NCBI GenBank assembly: GCA_017403065.1
Contig: JAFQOT010000006.1
Location: forward strand, 1 to 33,864
Source of the DNA: Clostridia bacterium
GTDB taxonomy: Bacteria; Bacillota; Clostridia; Oscillospirales; Acutalibacteraceae
DNA: 33,864 bases
Direction: 5' to 3'
Under the pieces are notes generated by a model. The model was given only the letters and a program-made list of their open reading frames with translations, did no database searches and was not told the origin of the DNA. How positions within the stretch are numbered: the first letter of the stretch is position 1; the number at the start of each line of letters is the position of its first letter. The position numbers and the translations under genes are program-made. Shown one piece after another: positions 24,056 through 32,386 of the stretch.

Positions 24056-24525
24056 TAAAAGTACATTCTGCCGTCTTCATATTCATCAATCATTAGCTCG
24101 CCCATCATATCGACACCGTTAGGCACTATTAAAAATGTTCCCTTAGAAACCTTTTTAATATTACCGTGATTTGCATAGGTGGCGCCCGAAAGGAAATCCA
24201 CAATACGTCTTGAAACCTCTCTGTCGGCAGCCTCAAGGTTTAAAACTACTGTTTTTCTATCGTTGAGATGATCAGCAATAGATGCTACATCCTCATATCT
24301 TTCAGGCTTTACCAACACAACCTGCATTTGATTTTGGTTAAAGCTAACGGTCTTAGCCTTAGTACCCATTATGCGAGGCGCTTCCTGTCTTTTGGCAGGC
24401 TGTTGTTCTGTATACTGAACGCTTTTTTTAGTTTCAGCCTTTTCCTCTGCAGTGTCAAGCTCCTCCTCGAAATCGTCCTCATCAGGAATAACAAACATAC
24501 CTTTGATACTGTCTAATAAGCTCAT
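24055..24525 (-). CDS. sepF: Cell division protein SepF
   Basis: SepF anchors and bundles FtsZ at the division site. The 156-residue protein has an amphipathic N-terminal helix (MSLLDSIKGMF) for membrane binding, an acidic linker (14-50), and a SepF core (about 66-156). The core contains VVLVKPERYEDV, the NLE strand, and the conserved VDFLSGATYA and FLIVPNGV segments. ATG 24525 follows AAGGAGC. It has a 34-base gap from yggS, the only notable gap in the division block. Confidence 0.96.
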   Translation of the reverse strand: MSLLDSIKGMFVIPDEDDFEEELDTAEEKAETKKSVQYTEQQPAKRQEAPRIMGTKAKTVSFNQNQMQVVLVKPERYEDVASIADHLNDRKTVVLNLEAADREVSRRIVDFLSGATYANHGNIKKVSKGTFLIVPNGVDMMGELMIDEYEDGRMYF

Positions 24526-24559
24526 AATAATGCTCCTTATTTTTAATTTCTAATAAATT

Positions 24560-25270
24560 TTAATTATACACCCGTTTGCCGAACAAGGCTGTTCCCAAAC
24601 GTATAAGGGTTGAACCCTCCTCTACGGCAACATCAAAATCATCCGACATTCCCATAGAAAGAATATCCATACTACTATTATCTATTTTTTTCGTAGCTAT
24701 GTCAACAAACAGTTTATTCATTTGGCGGAAATATTTGCGATTTTCCTCACCCGAATTAGCAACAGGGGGAATAGCCATAAGTCCCTTTACAAAAATATTA
24801 CCAAATTTTGAAATTTCCTCTAAAGCCGCAACCGCCTCTTCAGGCTTAAAGCCCCACTTTGATTCCTCGTTTGCAATATTTATTTCAAGCAAAACCTTCA
24901 TACATATATTTTTCTTTTCAGCCTGCTTTGAAATTTCCTTTGCAAGCTTTATAGAATCTACAGAATGTATAAGCTCTACCTTTTCTATAATATCCTTAAC
25001 CTTATTAGTCTGCAAATGACCTATAAAATGCCTGTGAGCCCCATTTATGCTTTCGTTTTTTGAAAGCAACTCCTGCACTCTGTTTTCACCTATAAAATTT
25101 ATACCCTTTGAAATGGCATAATTTATAGTTTCCGCATCAACGGTTTTAGTTGCAGCCAAAAGAATTATATCCTCTTTTTTTCTGCCCGATTTTTCTAAAG
25201 CCGCAGAAAGTCTTTTGCTAACCGCTTTAAAATTTTCGTCAAACTCCTTAGCCGATAATTTTTCCATCAT
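24560..25270 (-). CDS. PLP-binding protein, YggS/YlmE family (PLP homeostasis protein)
   Basis: The 236-residue protein is a single-domain alanine-racemase-like TIM barrel. The PLP lysine is K42 in AATKTV. Other family markers are GENRVQE, HFIGHLQTNK, the SVDS segment, and SMGMSDD near the C-terminus. The family carries PLP without a known catalytic activity and affects B6 and amino-acid balance. Two ATGs in tandem at 25270 and 25267 are possible starts, and the Shine-Dalgarno sequence is weak (AAAGGG). It overlaps the HlyD-like gene by 23 bases. Its place next to sepF is conserved (ylmE-ylmF in Bacillus). Confidence 0.94.
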   Translation of the reverse strand: MMEKLSAKEFDENFKAVSKRLSAALEKSGRKKEDIILLAATKTVDAETINYAISKGINFIGENRVQELLSKNESINGAHRHFIGHLQTNKVKDIIEKVELIHSVDSIKLAKEISKQAEKKNICMKVLLEINIANEESKWGFKPEEAVAALEEISKFGNIFVKGLMAIPPVANSGEENRKYFRQMNKLFVDIATKKIDNSSMDILSMGMSDDFDVAVEEGSTLIRLGTALFGKRVYN

Positions 25271-26453
25271 AAAGCTGCCGCCCTTTCACAACCACGCTGT
25301 CATAAAGCCTTAAAACACCGCTGTTGTCACTTTGTTTTTTGCAGATTATGTATTCCTCGGTAGAATATATAATCTCTATGGGAACAAAATTTATTTGCAT
25401 TCCGTTTACTACATATACTCCCCTTACACCGTCTACAACTCTTAAGGCTTTACGGGGGATTTTCAGCCCGCTGTACTGCTTTTTAATAACAGTCATAGGT
25501 CCGCTTCGCATTACAGCCAATTCCTTATTCATTTCATTACAGGAAAAAATCATAACCGCTGTGTCAAAATCCTCTGAAATATTGATTTTTTTCACAGTTG
25601 CGTTAAGCTCAGGAGAGGATTTAACAGAGGTAGCAAGCTTCAAAGCCTCCCCCTCCTTGAATTTTAATGACTCATCAACCGAAACCGTAGCGGCTATATA
25701 CCATTCATAATCTGAAACAATCTTTCCTATAAACTCATCATTCGTTTTTTTAGGCTTAACGTTTTCTAAAAATTCAGGAGTTACAGATGATAAATCGTCT
25801 ATATTCAATACCTTTTCATATCCGTCTATCTGAGAAACAAAATATCCCGAACAGTCAGCCTTGATTTCACCCTTTACCTCAGGCAGCTTCGCAGACAAGC
25901 TGTCAAGCTGTTTTTTTAATGCTTCAAGCTGGGATGCGAAATCCACATTACTGCCCATAGCCACCTGCTTGCGATTTATAGACGAAAGTAGCTTATGGGA
26001 GTTTTGGGATGCGCTATTATAATTTCCTGCCGAAACAGAAAATATAAAATCGTTAAGACTGTTTTGAACCTTAGAGTTAACCAGTTCAAGATTTGCCGCA
26101 TCAATATCGTTATAGCTTAAAATATCCTCTATATCTGTAATTCTTGATTTAACACTTTCAATTTCGCTGACTGTTATAGATGCCGATTCGCTGCCGTAAA
26201 TATTGGCGATTACTCCACCGTTGGCAACTCGGTTTCCATCCTCTATCATAAAGTGCATAACGCCCTGAGTGTTAGACTGTATCAAGTTTTCGTTGCGGAT
26301 TATAAGTCCGGTGATTTTAATTCCATCGGTAGCTGTGTGATAAACTGCAGTTTGGGTTTCAATAGGCTTGTACACTGCAGCAAAAACCTGATTGCCCAAA
26401 AAGACTACAGCTAAAGCTATTATTAAAAATCTTATTACCGATGAGCCTTTCAC
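25248..26453 (-). CDS. HlyD-like membrane-anchored protein of the division cluster
   Basis: I place the start at GTG 26453 (401 residues), eight bases after AAAGGAG, rather than the GTG three codons earlier, which would almost touch the Shine-Dalgarno sequence. One N-terminal membrane helix (about 7-28) is followed by an extracellular region. That region has a barrel-sandwich half near 45-90, a helical hairpin (about 95-190), and a second beta-rich half, resembling periplasmic adaptor (HlyD) subunits of efflux pumps. No ABC or RND partner gene is nearby. Similar genes occur beside yggS-sepF in Clostridia, as I recall. The function is unknown, and a role in the envelope or septum is an inference. 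Confidence 0.75.
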   Translation of the reverse strand: MKGSSVIRFLIIALAVVFLGNQVFAAVYKPIETQTAVYHTATDGIKITGLIIRNENLIQSNTQGVMHFMIEDGNRVANGGVIANIYGSESASITVSEIESVKSRITDIEDILSYNDIDAANLELVNSKVQNSLNDFIFSVSAGNYNSASQNSHKLLSSINRKQVAMGSNVDFASQLEALKKQLDSLSAKLPEVKGEIKADCSGYFVSQIDGYEKVLNIDDLSSVTPEFLENVKPKKTNDEFIGKIVSDYEWYIAATVSVDESLKFKEGEALKLATSVKSSPELNATVKKINISEDFDTAVMIFSCNEMNKELAVMRSGPMTVIKKQYSGLKIPRKALRVVDGVRGVYVVNGMQINFVPIEIIYSTEEYIICKKQSDNSGVLRLYDSVVVKGRQLYDGKIIG

Positions 26454-26458
26454 CTGTG

Positions 26459-27391
26459 TCACTCCTTTAAAAAATTTTCTGTTAAATTGAGGGCTTTTTC
26501 TACCGCGTTATCAACCTTGTCAGGATAAATCCAATTTATCCGACCGTCACGTCTAAACCAGGTAAGCTGCCGCTTTGCGTAACGTCTTGTCTGCATTTTC
26601 AAATGCTCTGTCGCTTCTTCAAGGGTCATTTCCCCTTTAAAATATCCATACAATTCTTTATGCCCAATAGCCTGAAAACCACCCTTTGACGAAGTTTTTT
26701 CAAAGCTTTTGCGGGCTTCACTTTCAAGACCCTTTTGAAGCATAATATCAACACGGCGGTTTATTCTTTCATACAAAATTTCTCTGTTACTGTAATTTAT
26801 CCCTATAACTAAAGGCTTTAATGGTGATTTTTGTTGATGAGAAATTTCATTTTGATAGGTTTTAGTATTGCCGGTTGTTTTGTAAATTTCAAAGGCGCGT
26901 ATTATCCTGCGCTTGTCATTAGGATGAAGCTTTTGGGCGGCTTCTCTGTCAAAAGAGCGTAACTTTTCAAGCATTTTTTCGCCGCCTAAGGTATCAAACC
27001 TTTCCTCTAATTCGCGCCTTAAATCGTAATTTGTTTTTTCTTCTATATATGCCGTATTGTCAAGCAACGAAGATATATAAAGCCCTGTTCCGCCCACCAC
27101 CACAGGAAGCTTGCCTTTAGAATGAATTTCCGCTATGCGCTTGGTCGCCATTTTAACATAGTCGGCTACCGAAAATTGAAGGTCTGTATCCATAAATTCA
27201 ATTAAATGGTGGGGTATACCGTCCTTTTCCTCCTCATCAGGCGCCGCAGAGGCTATGTGTATATCCTTGTAAATCTGCATAGAATCGGCAGAAACGATTT
27301 CGCCGCCGAATTTTTTAGCAATAGCTATGCCAAGGCTTGTCTTTCCTGAGGCTGTAGGTCCTACCACAAAAACTGTTTTAATTTCGCTCAT
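26459..27391 (-). CDS. miaA: tRNA dimethylallyltransferase
   Basis: MiaA adds a dimethylallyl group to N6 of A37 in tRNAs that read UNN codons, making the substrate that MiaB then thiomethylates. The 310-residue protein has the P-loop GPTASGKT (11-18), SADSMQIY with the conserved aspartate, VVGGTGLY, and the C-terminal RYAKRQLTWFR segment that contacts tRNA. It overlaps mutL by four bases (ATGA). miaB lies at the start of the same run, so both steps of ms2i6A37 synthesis are co-encoded. Confidence 0.97.
   Translation of the reverse strand: MSEIKTVFVVGPTASGKTSLGIAIAKKFGGEIVSADSMQIYKDIHIASAAPDEEEKDGIPHHLIEFMDTDLQFSVADYVKMATKRIAEIHSKGKLPVVVGGTGLYISSLLDNTAYIEEKTNYDLRRELEERFDTLGGEKMLEKLRSFDREAAQKLHPNDKRRIIRAFEIYKTTGNTKTYQNEISHQQKSPLKPLVIGINYSNREILYERINRRVDIMLQKGLESEARKSFEKTSSKGGFQAIGHKELYGYFKGEMTLEEATEHLKMQTRRYAKRQLTWFRRDGRINWIYPDKVDNAVEKALNLTENFLKE
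26462..26468 (-). promoter_or_regulatory. Shine-Dalgarno that selects the HlyD-like start
   Basis: AAAGGAG lies on the minus strand at the end of miaA. It is eight bases from GTG 26453, but overlaps the region of the earlier GTG at 26462, which therefore cannot use it. Confidence 0.7.
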
Positions 27392-29295
27392 TGTATTCTA
27401 CCAAACTGCTTTTCCAGGTCATACCTTTTTATCTCGAAAGCCACTGGTCGACCGTGAGGACAGTACATAATATCCTTTGAAGCTAAAACCTTTTTTGCTA
27501 ATTGTAGCATTTCTTCAGGGGTTGTTCTGCTACCCGCTTTAATAGCTGCCTTGCAGGCCACCGTATGGAATAAATGCTCTTGACGTTGGGTAGACACACT
27601 GCCCGTAGTGATTAAGCTTTGTGCAATCTCTGAAACAAGCATTGAAACATTTTCACCTGTCAAAAAAGAGGGTATCGCCCTGACGATTACGGTAGAATTT
27701 CCAAAATCCTCTATCTCAAAACCTGATTTTAAAAGCAGCTGCAGATTTGAAGTTACAGCATCATACTCCTCTTTAGCCAAAACTACAGGCACAGAGGTTA
27801 AAAGAGACTGCACCTGAACCTCTTTGTTCTGAGTAAGCTCATTAAACAAAATTCTTTCGTGGGCGGCATGCTTATCTATCATAAACACGCTGTCACCCCT
27901 TTGAACTATTATATATGTGGAAAATGCCTGTCCTATAAATATTACTTCGGGTTGGTCTTCTCTCTCCTCGCTGATTTTTTCTACAGCTTGTCGGTCATTT
28001 TTGACCCCGTCTACATACTCTGATTTAGCTACGGTAATATTATTTTCAAGGCTTTCAGGCTGTACTTCCTCACCATTTATGCCAACCACCGAATATCTTT
28101 TTACAAAATCAGGTCTTTGGTCATTACGTAATACCGTAGGAGAATTATTGGTATTATGTAAACTAAAGCCTGTGTTATAGGGTTTATCATACACCTTTTC
28201 GGCTAAGGTTTTTTCCTCGGCAATAGCTTGCTGACGGTATTCCTTAGCAGTAATGTGCTGAAACTTATTAAACTCAGGGGTTTTAAAGCTCACCTGAGGA
28301 CGTGTGTCCCCCGTCGATAAGGCATTTTTCACCGCGCTGTAAACAAGGTCAAAAATAACCTTTTCGTCTGCGAAGCGAACTTCTGTTTTAGCGGGATGAA
28401 CATTAACATCCACCGTATCAAAGGGGATATTCAAATAAAGTACAAATCCAGGGAATTTACCTACCATTACGCTGTTTTTATAGGCTTGCTCAACAGCGGC
28501 AACAACTGTGCCTGAGCGAACAAGTCTACCGTTTAAATAAGTAAACTGGTTGTTTCTTGTGGGTCTGCAATTTACAGGCTTTGTAATCAGCCCCTTTACC
28601 GAAACTGCGCCGTTCTCGCCCTTTACTTCAATAAGTCCTGCAGAAAATTCACGACCCAAAACGCTGTATACCGCATTTTTTACGTTACCGTCGCCTGAGG
28701 TTGAAAGGGTGATTTTACCGTCTTTTATAAATTTAAAGGAAATTTCAGGGTGGGATAAGGCAATTCTATCCACCACAGCCGCGCAGGCTGTACCCTCTGA
28801 GGCATCCTTTTTCAAAAACTTCATTCGGGCGGGAGTATTATAAAAAATATCCCTTATTATTATAGTTGTTCCCTTAGGACAACCTGCCTCGCAATGATTT
28901 AGCTCTTCACCGCCTGAAATAGAATAGGTAGTTCCGATTTCGCTTTGGGCGGTACAGGTAAGCATTTCTACCCTTGCTACCGAGGATACGGCAGCCAAAG
29001 CTTCTCCCCTGAAGCCTAATGTGGCGATAGAATCTAAATCCGAGCCCACCTTAATTTTACTTGTGGCATGGCGTAAAAATGCCTTTGGAACATCATCAAA
29101 GGATATACCGCAACCGTTATCTGTAACACGAATGTAGGTAATACCTCCCCGTTGAATTTCAACAGTTATTGCATCAGCGCCCGCATCAATAGAGTTTTCG
29201 ACCAACTCCTTTATCACCGAGGCAGGCCTTTCCACTACCTCGCCCGCCGCTATAAGCTCGGCAACGTTTTTAGGCAACAGATTTATTGTCGGCAT
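27388..29295 (-). CDS. mutL: DNA mismatch repair protein MutL
   Basis: The 635-residue protein has an N-terminal GHKL ATPase (E30, N34, DNGCGI 59-64, GFRGEAL 94-100), a transducer domain (about 210-330), a flexible linker (about 335-445), and a C-terminal dimerisation/endonuclease domain. The endonuclease motif reads D474-K-H-A-A-H-E480. The Glu expected five residues after E480 is N485, with E486 next to it. C581 and CPHGRP (612-617), the other metal-site elements, are present. Hence it is probably a nicking MutL as in Bacillus, which fits a genome without MutH, but the variant is notable. GGGAGGG precedes the ATG, 34 bases after mutS. Confidence 0.96.
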   Translation of the reverse strand: MPTINLLPKNVAELIAAGEVVERPASVIKELVENSIDAGADAITVEIQRGGITYIRVTDNGCGISFDDVPKAFLRHATSKIKVGSDLDSIATLGFRGEALAAVSSVARVEMLTCTAQSEIGTTYSISGGEELNHCEAGCPKGTTIIIRDIFYNTPARMKFLKKDASEGTACAAVVDRIALSHPEISFKFIKDGKITLSTSGDGNVKNAVYSVLGREFSAGLIEVKGENGAVSVKGLITKPVNCRPTRNNQFTYLNGRLVRSGTVVAAVEQAYKNSVMVGKFPGFVLYLNIPFDTVDVNVHPAKTEVRFADEKVIFDLVYSAVKNALSTGDTRPQVSFKTPEFNKFQHITAKEYRQQAIAEEKTLAEKVYDKPYNTGFSLHNTNNSPTVLRNDQRPDFVKRYSVVGINGEEVQPESLENNITVAKSEYVDGVKNDRQAVEKISEEREDQPEVIFIGQAFSTYIIVQRGDSVFMIDKHAAHERILFNELTQNKEVQVQSLLTSVPVVLAKEEYDAVTSNLQLLLKSGFEIEDFGNSTVIVRAIPSFLTGENVSMLVSEIAQSLITTGSVSTQRQEHLFHTVACKAAIKAGSRTTPEEMLQLAKKVLASKDIMYCPHGRPVAFEIKRYDLEKQFGRIQ

Positions 29296-29329
29296 TTTAC
29301 ACCCTCCCTTATGTCAATAGTAAATTAAA

Positions 29330-31933
29330 TTAAAATATAGATTTTGCTTTACTGCATATATCAAACAAAATCTGCATTGCTTCAATAGGTGTCAAAGTAT
29401 TAACATCTATTGCCTGAAGCTCGTGAAGCAAATCTGCCGCCCCCTTAGCTTCCATAGGTATCTGACCGTCATCACAGGGGGCAGTTTTGTATTTTACAAT
29501 TCCCTGATTTTCGGTCATTTTTAAAATTTCCTTAGCGCGCTGAATTACTGTATTTGGTATGCCTGCAAGCTTTGCAACCTCAATACCGTAGCTGTCGTCT
29601 GCGCCGCCAGGTACAATCCGACGTAAGAACGTAATATCGTCGCCGCGTTTTTTAACCGCAATATTATAATTTTTAACCCCCGAAAGCTCATTTTCCATTT
29701 CGGTAAGCTCGTGGTAATGGGTAGCGAACAAGGCCTTTGCCCCTAATTTTTTCTTGTCGGCTACATATTCAAGCACCGACCTTGCTATCGACATACCGTC
29801 AAAGGTGGAGGTGCCTCTTCCAATTTCATCAAGAATTAAAAGACTTTTAGATGTGGCATTTTTCAAAATCTCTGCCACCTCGCTCATTTCTACCATAAAG
29901 GTAGACTGCCCCGAAGCCAAATCATCCGACGCTCCCACACGGGTAAATATTGCATCTACAAGTCCTATTTCAGCGCTTTCGGCTGGTACAAAGCAACCCA
30001 TTTGCGCCATAAGGCAAATTAAAGCAACCTGACGCATATATGTAGATTTACCCGCCATATTAGGACCTGTGATAATGGCGCATCTGTCCTCCTTCATATT
30101 AAGGAGGGTATCGTTAGCCACAAAAGGCGTTTTAATGACCTGTTCCACAACAGGATGTCTTCCGCCCTTGATATTTATAACTGAATCTCCTGAGATTAAG
30201 GGGCGGCAATACCTGTTTGAAACAGATACCTGAGCCATAGAGCATAACACGTCTAATTGGGCAATAGCGCCCGCCGTTTTTTGAAAGCGTGTAAGCTGTT
30301 GGGCTGTTTTCTTTCTTATACTGTCAAATATTTCATATTCCAACTGAACTGCCTTTTCCTTTGCGGAAAAAAGTCTGCGTTCAATGTTTTTAAGCTCCTC
30401 TGTCAAGAAGCGCTCACAGCCTGTAAGGGTCTGCTTTCTTATATAATCCTCAGGCACTTTGTCAAGAAAAGAATTTGTAACCTCTATATAGTATCCAAAA
30501 ACCTTGTTGTGACGCACCTTTAAATTTTTAATGCCTGTACGCTCACGCTCGCGCACCTCAATATCAGCTAAAATATCAGCGCTACCGTTAACATCTCCCC
30601 TTAACATATCAAGCTGAGAGTTATATCCCTTTTTAATAATTCCCCCATCCTTTAAAGTTGTGGGGGCTTCGGGGTCAATAGCGTCTAAAATAAGCGAGCT
30701 TATATCCTCAAGAGGATCAATATCTGTATATATTTCCTTAAGCTTTTTGCAATTCGTCTCTGCTAAAAGAGATTTTAAATAGGGGAATTTAACAGAAGTT
30801 TGCGCCAATGCGAACAAATCCTTAGCGTTTGCCGTTGCATAAACCACCTTAGCCATAATACGCTCAATGTCACGTACAGAGCCTAAAGCCTCAATAGCCT
30901 CGCCTCGTAAAATAGTATTTGAGCATAGCTCCTCTACCGCATTCTGTCGCAAGGTAATAGCCGCGATATTAAGTAAAGGCTTGGTAACATAGCTTCTTAA
31001 AAGACGCTTGCCCATAGCGGTTTTTGTCTTATCCAAAACCCATAAAAGCGAGCCTTTTTTAGCCTTAGAGCGCATAGTTTCCAAAAGCTCTAAATTGCGA
31101 ATAGCCGTCATATCAAGGCGCATATACTGATTGTCGGTATAAATTTCTACACTGTTAACCGCAATATTTCCACTAACACCTGTTTCGTAAAGGTATTCCA
31201 ACACTGCTCCCAAACAAGCTGATATTGCGCCGCCCGATTCAAAGCCTAAGCTTTCGGTGCTTATAACCCCGAAATGCTTTAAAATTCTGTCTTCGGTGTT
31301 TTTAGTGTCAAAGCTCTTTTCTTCCCTTTGGGTAACCACGCCACCGAAATTATTTTCCAAAAACTCGCAAAGATTTGGCATTTTCTTTAAAAGCTTTTGG
31401 TCCACTAAAAGCTCCTTAGGTCTGAAACGGCAAAGCTCATCGGTTATATGCTGCTCTAATCTTTCGGTTGAAAGACCTGTAGCATAGCATTCACCCGTAG
31501 ATGCATCGGTAAAACAAATTCCCGCGCTTTCCTTAAATACGGAAATGGCGCATAAATAGTTATTTACACCCTCATCAAGCATAGTGTCCTCTATAACAGT
31601 GCCTGGGGTTATAATTCTTACAATGTCTCTTTTTACAATACCCTTGCCTGCCGTAGCGATTTCCATCTGCTCGCAAACTGCCACCTTGTGACCCTTTGCA
31701 ACAAGTCTAGCTATATAAGCATCGCAGCTGTGATAAGGAACTCCACACATAGGAGCCCTTTCTTCAAGGCCGCAATCCTTTCCTGTAAGCACCAAATCAA
31801 GCTCTTCAGAGGCTGTTTTGGCATCTTCAAAAAACATCTCATAAAAATCGCCTACACGGAAAAATAGAATACTATCCTCGTTGGCTGATTTTATATCAAG
31901 ATATTGACGCATCATGGGGGATAATTCGCCCAT
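29330..31933 (-). CDS. mutS: DNA mismatch repair protein MutS
   Basis: I use ATG 31933 (867 residues), behind GGAGA, giving the normal MutS opening. The N-terminal mismatch domain has the F-x-E motif F30 and E32 in GDFYEMF. The connector, lever and clamp domains follow. The ATPase has Walker A GPNMAGKS (623-630) and the DEIGRGTS Walker B/signature near 697. A C-terminal tail of about 60 residues with TPIEAM follows and probably mediates dimer or tetramer contacts. MutS finds mismatches and recruits MutL, encoded next. It is a canonical MutS1, with no sign of a MutS2 Smr domain. Confidence 0.98.
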   Translation of the reverse strand: MGELSPMMRQYLDIKSANEDSILFFRVGDFYEMFFEDAKTASEELDLVLTGKDCGLEERAPMCGVPYHSCDAYIARLVAKGHKVAVCEQMEIATAGKGIVKRDIVRIITPGTVIEDTMLDEGVNNYLCAISVFKESAGICFTDASTGECYATGLSTERLEQHITDELCRFRPKELLVDQKLLKKMPNLCEFLENNFGGVVTQREEKSFDTKNTEDRILKHFGVISTESLGFESGGAISACLGAVLEYLYETGVSGNIAVNSVEIYTDNQYMRLDMTAIRNLELLETMRSKAKKGSLLWVLDKTKTAMGKRLLRSYVTKPLLNIAAITLRQNAVEELCSNTILRGEAIEALGSVRDIERIMAKVVYATANAKDLFALAQTSVKFPYLKSLLAETNCKKLKEIYTDIDPLEDISSLILDAIDPEAPTTLKDGGIIKKGYNSQLDMLRGDVNGSADILADIEVRERERTGIKNLKVRHNKVFGYYIEVTNSFLDKVPEDYIRKQTLTGCERFLTEELKNIERRLFSAKEKAVQLEYEIFDSIRKKTAQQLTRFQKTAGAIAQLDVLCSMAQVSVSNRYCRPLISGDSVINIKGGRHPVVEQVIKTPFVANDTLLNMKEDRCAIITGPNMAGKSTYMRQVALICLMAQMGCFVPAESAEIGLVDAIFTRVGASDDLASGQSTFMVEMSEVAEILKNATSKSLLILDEIGRGTSTFDGMSIARSVLEYVADKKKLGAKALFATHYHELTEMENELSGVKNYNIAVKKRGDDITFLRRIVPGGADDSYGIEVAKLAGIPNTVIQRAKEILKMTENQGIVKYKTAPCDDGQIPMEAKGAADLLHELQAIDVNTLTPIEAMQILFDICSKAKSIF

Positions 31934-31941
31934 TTTTATAT

Positions 31942-31945
31942 CTCC
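31942..31945 (-). promoter_or_regulatory. Shine-Dalgarno that fixes the mutS start
   Basis: GGAG lies eight bases before ATG 31933 on the minus strand. The 24 codons upstream of that ATG are in frame but overlap the end of the YlbF/RicA-like gene and show no MutS similarity. Confidence 0.75.
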
Positions 31946-31965
31946 GTTTCTTAAAGTTTTGCTAC

Positions 31966-32367
31966 TTAATGACAGCCGCCGCAGGTAGAACAGCTGCCTG
32001 TGCAACCTGTATCTAAATCACAGGTCAACGGATCTTCACCCTCAAGCGTTTTGCTTATGATAATATTTATTTCGTTCATCATCTGGTCTAATTCAACCTT
32101 AGCTGTATTAAATTCAACCATAGCCTCGCTAGACATTATCTTGCCATAAATTTCACGAAGCTTTTCGTTAAGCATTTTCATTTTAACTTCGTCGCTACCC
32201 TCTTCATTAAGGCGCTCTATTTCCATACGGGTAATATTAAATTCACCGATAGCAGACTGTAATTCTGTATTACTGTCGCTTGCGAGCTTTGCCTTAGCAA
32301 AACGGATAAAGCGTTCATCCTGTTGAATAGCCTGTCCTAATTCTCTAACCTTTGAAATTACATCCAT
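31966..32367 (-). CDS. YlbF/YmcA (RicA-like) family protein with a Cys-rich tail
   Basis: The 133-residue protein is an all-helical YlbF-domain protein (about 1-108) with a C-terminal tail bearing five cysteines: C116, C122, C126, C129, C132, ending in H133. Position matches Bacillus ymcA, which lies between miaB and mutS (with cotE). In Bacillus the RicA-RicF-RicT complex carries iron-sulfur clusters and directs RNase Y cleavage of mRNAs. A similar role here is inferred from family and synteny. The tail could hold a [4Fe-4S] cluster. AGAGGT precedes ATG 32367, 19 bases after miaB. Confidence 0.85.
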   Translation of the reverse strand: MDVISKVRELGQAIQQDERFIRFAKAKLASDSNTELQSAIGEFNITRMEIERLNEEGSDEVKMKMLNEKLREIYGKIMSSEAMVEFNTAKVELDQMMNEINIIISKTLEGEDPLTCDLDTGCTGSCSTCGGCH

Positions 32368-32386
32368 TTTAAATACCTCTTTTATA

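Noticed and set aside
24563..24568. TATAAT on the minus strand just before sepF
   Set aside because: It encodes the last residues of YggS (Tyr-Asn), and no -35 or extended TG is present at a proper distance. An internal promoter for sepF is not supported.
24576..25019. 147-codon open frame on the plus strand
   Set aside because: It is antisense to the YggS gene, with no family features or plus-strand promoter.
29312..29317. Perfect TTGACA on the minus strand between mutS and mutL
   Set aside because: No -10 box occurs 16-18 bases downstream, where the mutL start codon lies. Probably not a promoter.
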